A stretch of 64,000 nucleotides of DNA from Micromonospora carbonacea (GCF_014205165.1 NZ_JACHMZ010000001.1:4012501-4076500), one strand, 5' to 3'; positions 43,092-51,833 are shown, counted from the first letter of the stretch. A program made the numbers and translations. Notes: generated by a model not told the origin, from the sequence alone.

Positions 43092-44502
43092 CGGTGGTGT
43101 CCTTTCCGGGCGGGGCGTCCTGGGGCGTCGGGCGGAGCTTCCAGAAGTAGTTGTGGATCGCGTCGGTGGTCCACAGCCGCCGGAAGGTCGGCGTCATCGC
43201 CATGCCCACGGTGACGTCGGCGGGCGCGACGTCGGTCGCGTACGCGCTGAGCCGGCCGCCGCCGTCGACGTCGGCGACGACGACCGCGACCTCCGGCTCC
43301 GGCATGGTGGTCAGGTGGTCGCGGGTCACCGACACGACCCGGGCGGTGCGCTCGCGCAGCGAGACCTTCCCGGTGGCGTCGGGCGTCGCGGCGATGCCGC
43401 AGGCGGCGCAGGCCCGACCGGGGGGCGTGGTGACCGCGCCGCAGGCGTCGCAGCGGCTGCCCTCCAGCCGGTACTTCCAGCCGGCGCGGCGGCGCATCGG
43501 CGGCGATGCCGGGGCGGGTGCCGCCGGCCGGGCCGGGCCCTGCACGTCGAGCAGCCCGCGCCAGCGCAGGTAGCGGCCGTAGCCGAGGGGCTGGCGCGCG
43601 GCGAGCTGGTCGCGCACGGACGGGCCGCCGCGCGCCGCGCGTACCCCGTCGCCGACGCGGAAGACGAACGCGTCGGCGCCCTCGGTGGCCGACAGCAGCA
43701 GGATCGTCTGGCCGGGGCGGGCCTCGTCGAGCGCGGCGGCGAGCAGCAGCCCCGGGTGGGCGGCCCCGGTGAAGCCGGTGGCCCGTTCGGTCGTCGCGTC
43801 CCGGCCGTCGCCGCGCAGCGCCCGGCGCAGCGCCGCCGCCGCGCGCGGGTTCGACGACGACACGACGACGGTGTCGACGGCGTCGAGGGCCGCCTCGGCC
43901 AGGGCGTGGCGGGCCGCGTCGAGGCCGGCGGCGGCGAGGACCTCGGCGGTGAACCGCTCGTCCCAGACCCGGTCGTGGCGCTCCCCGGGCAGCCGCCAGC
44001 GTTCCAGGACCTCGGCGGTGCGCCCGGCGCGGGCCAGGAGCGCGGCGGCGGCCGGGCCGCCGCCGACGAGGCCGACGGCGGCGTCGCCCTGGGCCAGCTC
44101 GTCGGGCGCGCCGGGGCGGGTGGTGCGCAGGTCGGCCAGGGCGGCGGTCGCGCCGGCCCGGACGACGAGGTCGAGGGCGGTGGCGCCGCTGCGGTGCCCG
44201 CGCAGGTCGACCGCGGCGGTGGCCGGGTCGAGGCCGAGGGCCTCGTGCGCCACCCCGGCGGAGGTCTTCGCCTCGTACGGGGCGTTGGTGGTGGCGAACA
44301 GCAGTTGCCGGCCGGGCGGGGTGGCGGCGGCGACATGGCGCAGCGCCTCGACGGCCATCGTGACGGTGTCCTCGTCGAACGCGGCGACGCCCCGGGCCGG
44401 GCCGCCGGGCCGGGGCGGCGTCGTCGCGTCGAGTCGGTTGTCGGCGAGCACGTACGCCGGGAGGTAGGCCGCGTAGGCGTCGATGCCGGGCTGTTCGGGC
44501 AT
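43081..44502 (-). CDS. HMG-CoA-synthase-like protein fused to a DUF35 OB-fold/zinc ribbon
   Basis: A 473-residue two-part protein. Residues 1 to about 320 have a KAS III/HMG-CoA synthase-like fold (YAAYLPAYVLADNRLD, then TMAVEALRHVA). The expected nucleophilic cysteine region reads DLRGHRSGATALDLVV, so the active-site Cys seems lost. Residues about 345-470 form a DUF35 module: zinc ribbon CDACG...CAACG then an OB fold ending FWKLRPTP. It overlaps the SCP2-thiolase start by 11 bases. It is probably a scaffold or acyl-binding partner of that enzyme rather than an active synthase. Confidence 0.82.
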   Translation of the reverse strand: MPEQPGIDAYAAYLPAYVLADNRLDATTPPRPGGPARGVAAFDEDTVTMAVEALRHVAAATPPGRQLLFATTNAPYEAKTSAGVAHEALGLDPATAAVDLRGHRSGATALDLVVRAGATAALADLRTTRPGAPDELAQGDAAVGLVGGGPAAAALLARAGRTAEVLERWRLPGERHDRVWDERFTAEVLAAAGLDAARHALAEAALDAVDTVVVSSSNPRAAAALRRALRGDGRDATTERATGFTGAAHPGLLLAAALDEARPGQTILLLSATEGADAFVFRVGDGVRAARGGPSVRDQLAARQPLGYGRYLRWRGLLDVQGPARPAAPAPASPPMRRRAGWKYRLEGSRCDACGAVTTPPGRACAACGIAATPDATGKVSLRERTARVVSVTRDHLTTMPEPEVAVVVADVDGGGRLSAYATDVAPADVTVGMAMTPTFRRLWTTDAIHNYFWKLRPTPQDAPPGKDTTDGQ

Positions 44503-44518
44503 GGGTGGCGGTTCTCCT

Positions 44519-45310
44519 TCAGGTCCAGGAGGGGATGGCGGCCAGGAGCCGTCGGGTGTACTCCTGCTGCGGCCGGTCCAGCACGCTCTCGGCGTCGCCG
44601 GCCTCGACCACCCGCCCGCCGCTCATCACGGTGATCCGGTCGCAGAGGTCGCTGGCGAGCATGAGGTCGTGGGTGACGAAGAGCAGGCCGATGCCGAGCT
44701 CGTCGACGAGGGTGCGGAACAGGCCGACGACCTTGGTCTGCGTCGTGACGTCGAGGGCGGTGGTGCACTCGTCGGCGATCACCAGGGCGGGGCGGGTGAC
44801 GACGGCGAGTGCGATGGCGACCCGCTGGCGCAGGCCGCCGGAGAGCTGGTGGGGATAGCTGTCGAGGACGCGGGCCGGGTCGGCGATGCGCATCTGCTCC
44901 AGCACCTCCAGCGAGCGGCGGCGCACCTCGGCCCGGGTGATGTCGCGGACGTGCCGGCGCAGCACCTCGGCGAGCTGGGCGCGGACCCGCATCAGCGGGT
45001 TCAGCGACCGCGACGCGTCCTGGAAGACCATGCCGACGGCGCTGCCGCGCACCCGGTCGGTGCGGTCGACGCCGGGGGCCACCACCACGTCGCCGGCCAG
45101 CGCGACGGAGCCGCGTTCGACGCGGACGTTGCGGTCGAGCAGCCCGACGACGCAGCGGGCGAGGGTGGTCTTGCCGCTGCCGGACTCCCCGACGACGCCG
45201 ACGATCTGGCCCCGGCGGATCTCCAGGTCGACGTCGTCGAGCAGGCGCAGGTCGCCGCTGGCGAGCCGGGCGGTGACGGCGAGGCCGTCGGCCTTCAGCA
45301 GGACGCTCAT
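44519..45310 (-). CDS. Oligopeptide-type ABC transporter ATPase 2 (DppF/OppF-like)
   Basis: A 263-residue ATPase with Walker A VGESGSGKTTLAR, signature LSGGLRQRVAIALA, Walker B LVIADECTTALD and H-loop FVTHDLM. The Walker B glutamate is present; the usual EPT is ECT. The C-terminus QQEYTRRLLAAIPS is the oligopeptide-ABC consensus. It overlaps the permease gene by four bases and is the last transporter gene before the catabolic genes. Confidence 0.92.
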   Translation of the reverse strand: MSVLLKADGLAVTARLASGDLRLLDDVDLEIRRGQIVGVVGESGSGKTTLARCVVGLLDRNVRVERGSVALAGDVVVAPGVDRTDRVRGSAVGMVFQDASRSLNPLMRVRAQLAEVLRRHVRDITRAEVRRRSLEVLEQMRIADPARVLDSYPHQLSGGLRQRVAIALAVVTRPALVIADECTTALDVTTQTKVVGLFRTLVDELGIGLLFVTHDLMLASDLCDRITVMSGGRVVEAGDAESVLDRPQQEYTRRLLAAIPSWT

Positions 45311-46203
45311 CGGCGCGCCTTCCGGGGGTCGTGGTGGGTGAGCAGCGCGTCGCCGAGCAGGTTCACCAGCAGCACCAGCAGCGTGATGGCGAGCCCGGGG
45401 AAGAACGCGATCCACCACGCCTGGCTCAGCTCGTCCTGGCCGGACGCCAGCATCGAGCCCCAGCTGTTCATCGGCGGCACCACGCCCAGGCCGAGGAAGC
45501 TCAGCGCGCTCTCGACCAGGATGGCCGTGCCGACCTGGAGGGTGCCGAGCGCGACGGTCGTGCCGGCGAGGTTGGGCAGGATGTGCCGGAAGACGATCCG
45601 GGGTTCCGACGCGCCGGCCGCGCGCAGGCCGAACACGAACTGCCGCTCCCGGATCGCCATGGTCGCCGAGCGGGTGACGCGGGCGCAGACGGCCCAGCCG
45701 GTGAGCGCCAGCACGAGGAACAGCACGGGCAGCGAGCTGCCCCGGTTCGCGATGATCGCGAGGGCGACGAGGATGAACGGCAGGGCGAGCTGGGCGTCGA
45801 TGAGCACCGAGATGACCCGGTCGACCCAGCCCCGGAAGTAGCCGGCGAGCACGCCGAGCAGCGTGCCGGGACCGATGGCGACGAGCGCGCCGACCAGGCC
45901 GATGACGATCGTCAGGCGGCCGGCCGTGACGAACTGGGTGAGCACGTCCTGACCGAGCTTGTCGGTGCCCAGGGGATGCGCCCAGGTGCCGCCGGACAGG
46001 AAGGCCGGCGGCTGCCGGGTCGCGGCCAGGTCCTGACCGGCCGCCGGGAGCAGTCCGGTCAGCGGCAGCACGAACACCCCGGCGGAGACGACGGCCAGCG
46101 GCAGGGACAGCCAGAACACGGAGGTACGCGCGCGCCGGCCGGGCCGCCGCGGCGGTGCCCCCGCGGCGGTCGGGTCGAGTTCGAGTTGGCTCACGCCGGT
46201 CAC
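45307..46203 (-). CDS. Oligopeptide-type ABC permease 2 (DppC/OppC-like)
   Basis: A 298-residue inner-membrane permease with about six helices. It has HPLGTDKLGQDVLTQFVTAGR (DppC signature), the EAA loop GLRAAGASEPRIVFRHILPNLAG and ALSFLGLGVVPPMNSWGSML. The GTG at 46203 overlaps the preceding permease stop by four bases; a second GTG at 46194 is possible. Confidence 0.92.
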   Translation of the reverse strand: MTGVSQLELDPTAAGAPPRRPGRRARTSVFWLSLPLAVVSAGVFVLPLTGLLPAAGQDLAATRQPPAFLSGGTWAHPLGTDKLGQDVLTQFVTAGRLTIVIGLVGALVAIGPGTLLGVLAGYFRGWVDRVISVLIDAQLALPFILVALAIIANRGSSLPVLFLVLALTGWAVCARVTRSATMAIRERQFVFGLRAAGASEPRIVFRHILPNLAGTTVALGTLQVGTAILVESALSFLGLGVVPPMNSWGSMLASGQDELSQAWWIAFFPGLAITLLVLLVNLLGDALLTHHDPRKARR

Positions 46204-47123
46204 CTCACCCTCGGGTCGACGATCGAGTGCAGGACGTCGACGACCAGGTTGAGCAGGACGAAGACCAGCGCGCCGAAGACGACGATCGCCTGCACGAGCG
46301 GGAAGTCGCGGAACTGGATGGCCTGGAGCGCGAGCTGCCCGAGGCCCGGCCAGGAGTAGACGTACTCGACGGCGACCGCGCCCGAGAGCAGGATGCCGGT
46401 CTGGAGCACGACGATCGTCAGGATCGGCATCATGGCGTTGGCGAACGCGTGCCGCCACACGACCCGGCGGTTGCCGAGCCCCCGGGCGCGGGCGGAGTCG
46501 ATGTAGGGCTCGGCGAGGGCCTCGCTCATCGAGGCGCGGGTGAGCCGGGCGATGTGCGCCATCGGGTAGACCGACATGGTGAGGGCGGGCAGGATCAGGT
46601 GCTTCGGGGTGCCCGACTGCCCGGCGGGCAGCCAGCCGAGCTTCACGGCGAACAGCACCACGAGCATCATGCCGAACCAGAAGACGGGCACGGACTGCCC
46701 GAGCAGGGCGACGGTGGAGGCGGCCCGGTCCCACCAGGTGCCCTCGCGGGTCGCGGCGAGGACGCCGAGGGGCACGCCGACGAGCAGGGCGAGGCCCATG
46801 CCGGCGGCGACCAGTTGCAGCGTGTACGGCAGCCGGTCGGCGATCATCGACGTGTTGGACTGGTAGAACTGGAGCGACTGGCCGAGGTCGCCGGTGAGGA
46901 TGCCCCGCAGGTAGTCGAGATACTGCACGACCAGGGGCAGGTCGAGGCCGAGCTCGTGGCGCAGCGCCTCGCGCTGCTCCGGCGGCGCCATCGGCCCGAG
47001 GATGGTCGCGGTGGGGTCGCCGGAAAGGCGGCCCAGCAGGAACGCGAGGCTGAGGGCGATCAGCAGCGACGCGAACAGGGACGCGAGCCGGCTGCCGACC
47101 CGGCGGACGGTGCTGGCCTTCAT
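46200..47123 (-). CDS. Oligopeptide-type ABC permease 1 (DppB/OppB-like)
   Basis: A 307-residue permease with six helices. It has the DppB-type N-terminus, the GDLGQSLQF block, the EAA loop ARGLGNRRVVWRHAFANAMMP and a C-terminal SWPGLGQLALQAIQFRDFPLVQ. It overlaps both adjacent transporter genes by about four bases. Confidence 0.92.
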   Translation of the reverse strand: MKASTVRRVGSRLASLFASLLIALSLAFLLGRLSGDPTATILGPMAPPEQREALRHELGLDLPLVVQYLDYLRGILTGDLGQSLQFYQSNTSMIADRLPYTLQLVAAGMGLALLVGVPLGVLAATREGTWWDRAASTVALLGQSVPVFWFGMMLVVLFAVKLGWLPAGQSGTPKHLILPALTMSVYPMAHIARLTRASMSEALAEPYIDSARARGLGNRRVVWRHAFANAMMPILTIVVLQTGILLSGAVAVEYVYSWPGLGQLALQAIQFRDFPLVQAIVVFGALVFVLLNLVVDVLHSIVDPRVR

Positions 47124-47965
47124 CGGCGGGACCTCCAGCGCGCTCCGGGCATGGCGGCGAGCAGCTCGCGGGTGTAGTCGTTCTCGGGGGTGACGAAGAC
47201 CTGCTCGCAGGGCCCCGACTCGACGACCCGGCCGCGGTACATGACGTGCACGACGTCGCAGAGCGACCGGACGACGGCGAGGTCGTGGCTGATCATCAGC
47301 AGCGCCGCGCCGGTGGTGGCGCGGATCTGCCGGAGCAGGGCCAGCACGTCGGCCTGGACGGAGACGTCGAGGCCGGAGGTCGGCTCGTCGGCGACGATGA
47401 GGCGCGGGCGCATGAGCAGCGCCCGGGCGATGCAGACCCGCTGGGCCTGGCCGCCGGAGAGCTGGTGCGGGTAGCGGTCGAGCAGCTCGGGGGCGAGCCG
47501 GACGCTGCCGAGCAGCTCGGCGTCGCCGATCCAGGAGGTGCGTTCGGGTTGCAGGGCGCGCAGCTCCCGCAGCCCGGACCGCACGGACTGGCGGGGGTCG
47601 AGGGAGCCGTGCGGGTCCTGGAAGACGACCTGCACCTCGGGCCGGAGCCGGCGCAGCCGCGTACGGCTGATCTCCGACAGGGAGTGGCCGAGCAGCCGGA
47701 TGTCGCCCCCGCCGCGCGGCCCCAGCGCGGTGGCGGCCATCGCGAGCGTCGTCTTGCCGGAGCCGGACTCGCCGACGACGGCGACGCTCTGGCCGGCGTC
47801 GATGCGCAGCGACACGTGGTCGACGGCGCGGAAGACCTGGCCGGTGCCGCGGTCGCGGTGCTCGACGACGAGGTCGTCGACCACCAGCACCGGGGTCTCC
47901 GGCTCCGGGGTGCGGGGGTGCCGGGCGGCCTCGCCCGACACCCCCTTGCGCACTGCCTCGGTCAT
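47120..47965 (-). CDS. Oligopeptide-type ABC transporter ATPase 1 (DppD/OppD-like)
   Basis: A 281-residue ATPase with VGESGSGKTTLAM, LSGGQAQRVCIARAL, LIVADEPTSGLD and ISHDLAVVRSLCD. The C-terminus ENDYTRELLAAMPG is typical of the peptide/nickel branch. It is two bases from the binding-protein gene and overlaps the permease gene. Confidence 0.92.
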   Translation of the reverse strand: MTEAVRKGVSGEAARHPRTPEPETPVLVVDDLVVEHRDRGTGQVFRAVDHVSLRIDAGQSVAVVGESGSGKTTLAMAATALGPRGGGDIRLLGHSLSEISRTRLRRLRPEVQVVFQDPHGSLDPRQSVRSGLRELRALQPERTSWIGDAELLGSVRLAPELLDRYPHQLSGGQAQRVCIARALLMRPRLIVADEPTSGLDVSVQADVLALLRQIRATTGAALLMISHDLAVVRSLCDVVHVMYRGRVVESGPCEQVFVTPENDYTRELLAAMPGARWRSRR

Positions 47966-47967
47966 CG

Positions 47968-49494
47968 TCAGCGGGTCGTCTTCGTGAAGTCCACGGTGTT
48001 CAGGGGGCCGAACACCACGCCGGAGACGCCGGGGGCGGTCGCGTAGTTGAACACCTGCCGGTACAGCGGCACGTAGCAGTGCTTGTCCACCACGCCGATC
48101 GTGTTGAGCTGGTCGTAGATCGGGGCGGCCTGTTCGGCGCCGTCCTGCTCCAGCGCCTGCTGGGCGAGCTCGTCGATCTTCGGGTCGGGACAGTTGCCGG
48201 TGATCGACTTCGTCTTCATGAAGCCGCTGACGAAGTAGTCCGGCACGGCGACGTTCGGCACCCCGGCGAAGATGGAGATGCCGGGCACCTGACGGCCGAT
48301 GATCCGCTTGACGAGCGTGCCGTAGTCGAGCGGGACGTAGGTCACCTTGAAGCCGGACTGTTCGAGGCTGCCGCCGACGGCCTGGGCGACCTCCTCGATG
48401 TTGGTGTACTGGGCCGCCGGGTAGCTGATCTGCACGGTCGGGGCGGCGGAGCCGACGAGTTCCTTGGCCCGGGCGGCGTCGGCGGTCACGCTCCGCGCCG
48501 GCTGCTGGCCCGGCTTGACGTTGAGCAGCCCGGCGTCGGCGACGGCCTGGCCGTCGAAGATGCCCTTGACGATCGCGTCGCGGTCGATGGCCAGGGCGGC
48601 GGCCTCGCGCAGCTTCGGGTCGTCGAAGGGGGCCTTCGTCGAGTCGAGGAACGCGATGATCTTCATGGCCGTCTCGGTGCTGACCACGTCGACGCCGGCG
48701 TTCTTGGCCGCGCTCGCCTGCGCGGGCGGCAGGTCGAAGGAGATGTCGACGCTCTTGCTCTGGATCAGCGCGAGGCGCTGCGCGGCCTCGTTGGCCCAGG
48801 TGAAGGTGATGCCGTCGTTGGCGGCCTTCGTGCCCCAGTAGTCGGGGTTCTTCTTGACCGAGATGTCGCGGCCGGCGTTCGCGCCTCCCCACACGTACGG
48901 GCCGGTGCCGACGGGGGCGGCGGCGAAGCCCTCCGACCCCTTCTCCTGGTAGTACTTCGGCGGCACCAGGTAGACCGTGGTGAGCAGGTCGGGGATGTTG
49001 TACTGCGGGGTCTTCGTCTTGACCACGACCGTGGTGGCGTCGGGCGCCTCGATCGCGGTGACGTTGGTGAAGTAGGACTTGAGCTGGGAGGCGGCGGCGT
49101 CGCGGGTGAGCGTGATGGTGTTCGCCACGGCGGCCGCGTCGGCCTTCTCGCCGTTGCTGAAGGCGACGTCGGGCCGGACCTTGAAGGTCCAGGTCGTCGC
49201 GTCGGTGCGCGTCCAGCTCGTGACCAGGCCGGTGTCGGTCGGGGCGAGGTCCTTGTCGGTGTTGATCAGGGGCTCCAGCATCGTCGCCCAGACGATCTGG
49301 GCGGAGCGCGCGCCGACGATCGGGTCGAGGGTGGCCGGCTGGGCGGCGAGCAGCGCCCGGACGGTGGCCGAGCCGGACGACCGGGCGTCATCGGAGTCGG
49401 ACCCGCCGCACGCGGTGAGGCTGGCGCTCGCGATGGCAAGGGCGGCGGCCGCGGCGAGGGGCCGCCGGGAGCGCAGGAATTTCGTGATCATCAT
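47968..49494 (-). CDS. ABC transporter substrate-binding lipoprotein, family 5 (DppA-like)
   Basis: A 508-residue solute-binding protein. It has a signal peptide with lipobox SLTAC (Cys29), TLDPIVGARSAQIVWATMLEPLI, YEPL-type region and the family block KVRPDVAFSNGEKADAAAVANT. GAAGGA precedes the ATG. It is the first gene of an 11-gene operon that continues through four more transporter genes into thiolase, SDR and ligase genes. Its placement suggests that it captures the substrate of the pathway, perhaps a conjugated or peptide-like compound; family 5 proteins also bind sugars and other amphipathic ligands. Confidence 0.92.
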   Translation of the reverse strand: MMITKFLRSRRPLAAAAALAIASASLTACGGSDSDDARSSGSATVRALLAAQPATLDPIVGARSAQIVWATMLEPLINTDKDLAPTDTGLVTSWTRTDATTWTFKVRPDVAFSNGEKADAAAVANTITLTRDAAASQLKSYFTNVTAIEAPDATTVVVKTKTPQYNIPDLLTTVYLVPPKYYQEKGSEGFAAAPVGTGPYVWGGANAGRDISVKKNPDYWGTKAANDGITFTWANEAAQRLALIQSKSVDISFDLPPAQASAAKNAGVDVVSTETAMKIIAFLDSTKAPFDDPKLREAAALAIDRDAIVKGIFDGQAVADAGLLNVKPGQQPARSVTADAARAKELVGSAAPTVQISYPAAQYTNIEEVAQAVGGSLEQSGFKVTYVPLDYGTLVKRIIGRQVPGISIFAGVPNVAVPDYFVSGFMKTKSITGNCPDPKIDELAQQALEQDGAEQAAPIYDQLNTIGVVDKHCYVPLYRQVFNYATAPGVSGVVFGPLNTVDFTKTTR

Positions 49495-49558
49495 GGGCGT
49501 CCTTCAGAGGCGATGGACCCGCCAGGTCGCGGCCTGAGCCGGCGGTGACGTTCGCCAC

Positions 49559-49587
49559 AAAGTACCGACCAGCCGGTATCAAGTCAA
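49559..49587 (-). promoter_or_regulatory. Promoter of the ABC-thiolase operon
   Basis: On the minus strand TTGACT (49587-49582) and TACTTT (49564-49559) are 17 bases apart, and operator c occupies the spacer. Confidence 0.6.
49563..49578. promoter_or_regulatory. Regulon operator c (ABC-thiolase operon)
   Basis: TACCGACCAGCCGGTA, the most symmetric copy: half sites TACCG and CGGTA with centre ACCAGC. It lies 69 bases upstream of the binding-protein start. Confidence 0.72.
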
Positions 49588-49648
49588 CGGGTCGAGCGGG
49601 TATCTCGTCCGTGACGTTCGTGTGTCAAAGGGCCGCCCGCCAGGGGCG

Positions 49649-49677
49649 TTGTATTCATACCGACCGGTATGTATGAT
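49649..49677 (+). promoter_or_regulatory. Promoter of the hydratase-VOC-flavin reductase operon
   Basis: TTGTAT (49649-49654) and TATGAT (49672-49677) are 17 bases apart with operator d between them. The predicted start of transcription falls at about 49684, on the GTG start codon. Confidence 0.6.
49658..49673. promoter_or_regulatory. Regulon operator d (hydratase operon)
   Basis: TACCGACCGGTATGTA shares the left half TACCGACC with the other sites. It also forms a perfect outer dyad CATACCG-AC-CGGTATG (49656-49671). Confidence 0.62.
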
Positions 49678-49683
49678 GCGGCG

Positions 49684-50421
49684 GTGACCATCACCCTCAC
49701 CCATGGGCACGACGGCCGCGTGGCGTGCGTCCGCTACGACAACGCCGCCCGCGGCAACTGCGTCGACGACGCCGCGCTGCGCGAACTCGTCGACACCATG
49801 ACGGCCGCCGCCGCCGACGAGACCTGCGTGGTGATCCGCCTCGACATGGCCGGGCGGCACTTCTGCGGCGGCTGGGACACCTCGTCCTTCGCCGGGCTGG
49901 CCGGCGCGCCCCCCGAGACGGTCGCCGCCCGCCTGCGCGGCAGCGACGCCGCGCTGGCGCAGATCCGGCGGCTCCCGGTGCCCGTCGTCGCCGCCGTCCG
50001 GGGCCGGGTCGTCGGGTTCGGCGCGGGCCTGCTCGACGCCGTGCACCTGCCCGTCGCCGCCGCCGACGCCCGGCTGTCGCTGCCGGAGGCCCGCTTCGGC
50101 TTCGCGCCCGCCGGGGTCGGCCACACGATCACCCGGGCCCTGCCCCGGCCGCACGCCTACCACCTGCTGACCGGCGCGGCGACCGCCACCGCCGCCCAGC
50201 TGCACGCCTGGGGCCTGGTCGCCCGGGTCGTCCCCGACGCCCACCTCGACCGCGAGGTGGACGACCTCGTCGACTCGCTGCTCGCCCTGCCGCAGGGCAC
50301 CGTGCGGGCGGTGGTCGAGGTCGTCGAGTCGAGCCTGGCCAGCGGGGCCCCCGACCACGCGTACGACGTCTCGGCGCGCACGATCGTCGCCGGCCTCGCC
50401 GCGCGGGCGGTGTCCGGGTGA
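49684..50421 (+). CDS. Enoyl-CoA hydratase/isomerase family protein
   Basis: A 245-residue crotonase-fold protein. The oxyanion segments are DMAGRHFCGGWDTSSFAG and AVRGRVVGFGAGLLDAVHLPVAAADARLSLPEARFG. The second catalytic glutamate region reads LPEARFGFAP. The GTG at 49684 is preferred to the ATG at 49669, because that ATG lies inside the predicted promoter and no ribosome site exists for either. The mRNA is therefore probably leaderless. It shares an operon with a double VOC protein and a flavin reductase (both GTGA/ATGA overlaps). Confidence 0.85.
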   Translation: MTITLTHGHDGRVACVRYDNAARGNCVDDAALRELVDTMTAAAADETCVVIRLDMAGRHFCGGWDTSSFAGLAGAPPETVAARLRGSDAALAQIRRLPVPVVAAVRGRVVGFGAGLLDAVHLPVAAADARLSLPEARFGFAPAGVGHTITRALPRPHAYHLLTGAATATAAQLHAWGLVARVVPDAHLDREVDDLVDSLLALPQGTVRAVVEVVESSLASGAPDHAYDVSARTIVAGLAARAVSG

Positions 50422-51236
50422 GCCGGCCGTTCCGGCCCGGCGAGGCCGTCTGGGTGGAGCTGTGCACCCCGGACCCCGAGCGGGCCGAGGCCTTCTACGG
50501 CGACCTGCTCGGCTGGACGGTGCGCGCGGAGCGGCTGGGCGTCGGCACCTACCGCATGTGCGGCGTCGACGGGCGCGACGTCGCCGGCATCTCCGACGCC
50601 GCCGCGCTGCACGGGGGCCGCCCCCGGGGCTGGCTCACCTACTTCGCGGTCGACGACGTCGCGGCGTCGGCGCGGCAGGCCGTCGCGCTCGGCGGGGAGC
50701 TGGTCACACCCCCGCGCTACCTGCCCGCGGCCGGCACCGGGGCGGCGGTCGTCGATCCCTTCGGCGCGACCTTCGGCCTCTACCAGGGCGAGTCGCGCGC
50801 CGGCGTCCAGGCCCTCAACTCGGTCGGCGCGCTGTGCTGGAACGAGCTGGACACCGGCGAGCCCGCGCGGGCCGTGGCCTACTACCGGGCCCTGTTCGGC
50901 TACACCACCCGCCAGCGCGGCGACGCGCCGACGGCCCGGCCGTACACGCTGCTGATGCTCGGCGACGTCCCGGTGGCCGGCGTCCTCGAACTGGACAACG
51001 AGTGGCCCAACCTCATCCCGTCGAAGTGGATCACCTACTTCGCCGTCGCCGACCTCGACGACGCGCTGGCCCGGGTCGCCGCCCTGGGCGGCACGCCGAC
51101 CGTCGGGCCGGTCGACAGCCCGCACGGACGCCTGCACCTGATCAAGGACCCGGGCGGGCACACGCTGTGCCTCATCCAGCTCGAAGGCGGGCTCCGCCCC
51201 GTACCCGACTCCTGCGACCCGGCGGTGACCCGATGA
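50418..51236 (+). CDS. Two-domain VOC family protein
   Basis: A 272-residue protein with two complete VOC modules. The first runs about 8-125 (VWVELCTPDPERAEAFYGDLLGWTV, ending VVDPFGATFGLYQ). The second runs about 135-262 (LCWNELDTGEPARAVAYYRALFGYTT, ending IKDPGGHTLCLIQ). This CFP32/27-kDa-antigen-like architecture is common in actinobacteria and usually annotated as glyoxalase-like. The GTG overlaps the hydratase stop by four bases. The reaction is unknown. Confidence 0.88.
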   Translation: MSRPFRPGEAVWVELCTPDPERAEAFYGDLLGWTVRAERLGVGTYRMCGVDGRDVAGISDAAALHGGRPRGWLTYFAVDDVAASARQAVALGGELVTPPRYLPAAGTGAAVVDPFGATFGLYQGESRAGVQALNSVGALCWNELDTGEPARAVAYYRALFGYTTRQRGDAPTARPYTLLMLGDVPVAGVLELDNEWPNLIPSKWITYFAVADLDDALARVAALGGTPTVGPVDSPHGRLHLIKDPGGHTLCLIQLEGGLRPVPDSCDPAVTR

Positions 51237-51748
51237 TGGCCGAGCCCCTGTTCGACTCCGCCGAGTTCCGCCAGGTGTGCGGGCACTTCCCCACCGGCGT
51301 GACCGCCGTGACCGCCGTGACCGGCGCGGGCGAGGTCGCCGCGCTGACCGTGAACTCGTTCACCTCGGTCTCGTTGCGGCCGCCGAAGGTGCTGTTCTGC
51401 GTCACCAGCCACTCGTCGAGCTTCCCGGTCCTGATGGCGGCCGACCGCATCGCGATCCACATCCTCAGCCAGAACCAGGAGGACGTCGCCCGGCGGTTCG
51501 CCACCTCCGGCCTGTCCGGCGCGCAGCGGCTCGACGGCGTGTCCTGGGTGCCCGGCCCCGACGCCGTCCCGCTGCTGCCCGGCACGCCGGCGATCCTCGC
51601 CGGCCGCCGCGACGAGGTCATCACCAGCGGCGACCACGTGATTGTCCTGCTGGACGTCGACCACGTGCACCTGAAGCCGACGGGCGTGCCGGCGCTGTCG
51701 TTCTACCGGGGCCGGTTCGTCGCCCCGTCGGACGCCGCGCCGCAGTGA
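51233..51748 (+). CDS. Flavin reductase family protein
   Basis: A 171-residue FMN-binding split-barrel protein. It has FRQVCGHFPTGVTAVTAV, AALTVNSFTSVSLRPPKVLFCVTSHSSSFPVL and FHIHILS-type AIHILSQNQEDVARRFA, as in HpaC/HsaB-like reductases. It should supply reduced flavin to a two-component monooxygenase. No classical oxygenase component is adjacent, so one or more LLM proteins of the region are the candidate partners. The start ATG 51233 overlaps the VOC stop (ATGA). Confidence 0.9.
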   Translation: MMAEPLFDSAEFRQVCGHFPTGVTAVTAVTGAGEVAALTVNSFTSVSLRPPKVLFCVTSHSSSFPVLMAADRIAIHILSQNQEDVARRFATSGLSGAQRLDGVSWVPGPDAVPLLPGTPAILAGRRDEVITSGDHVIVLLDVDHVHLKPTGVPALSFYRGRFVAPSDAAPQ

Positions 51749-51779
51749 GCGCGCCGGCGCGACCGACCGGCGGGCCCGC

Positions 51780-51808
51780 GCCGGCGCGACCCGCCGGGTC
51801 GCGCCGGC
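51780..51808. terminator. Bidirectional hairpin terminator
   Basis: A perfect 13-bp stem (51780-51792 with 51796-51808) and a 3-base loop lie between the convergent flavin reductase and MaoC genes. Confidence 0.7.
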
Positions 51809-51833
51809 CCGACGCCCGGCCCTGGGCGCGGGC

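Noticed and set aside
49669-49683. ATG 49669 as start of the hydratase gene
   Set aside because: It lies within the predicted -10/operator region and lacks a ribosome site; GTG 49684 coincides with the predicted transcript start.
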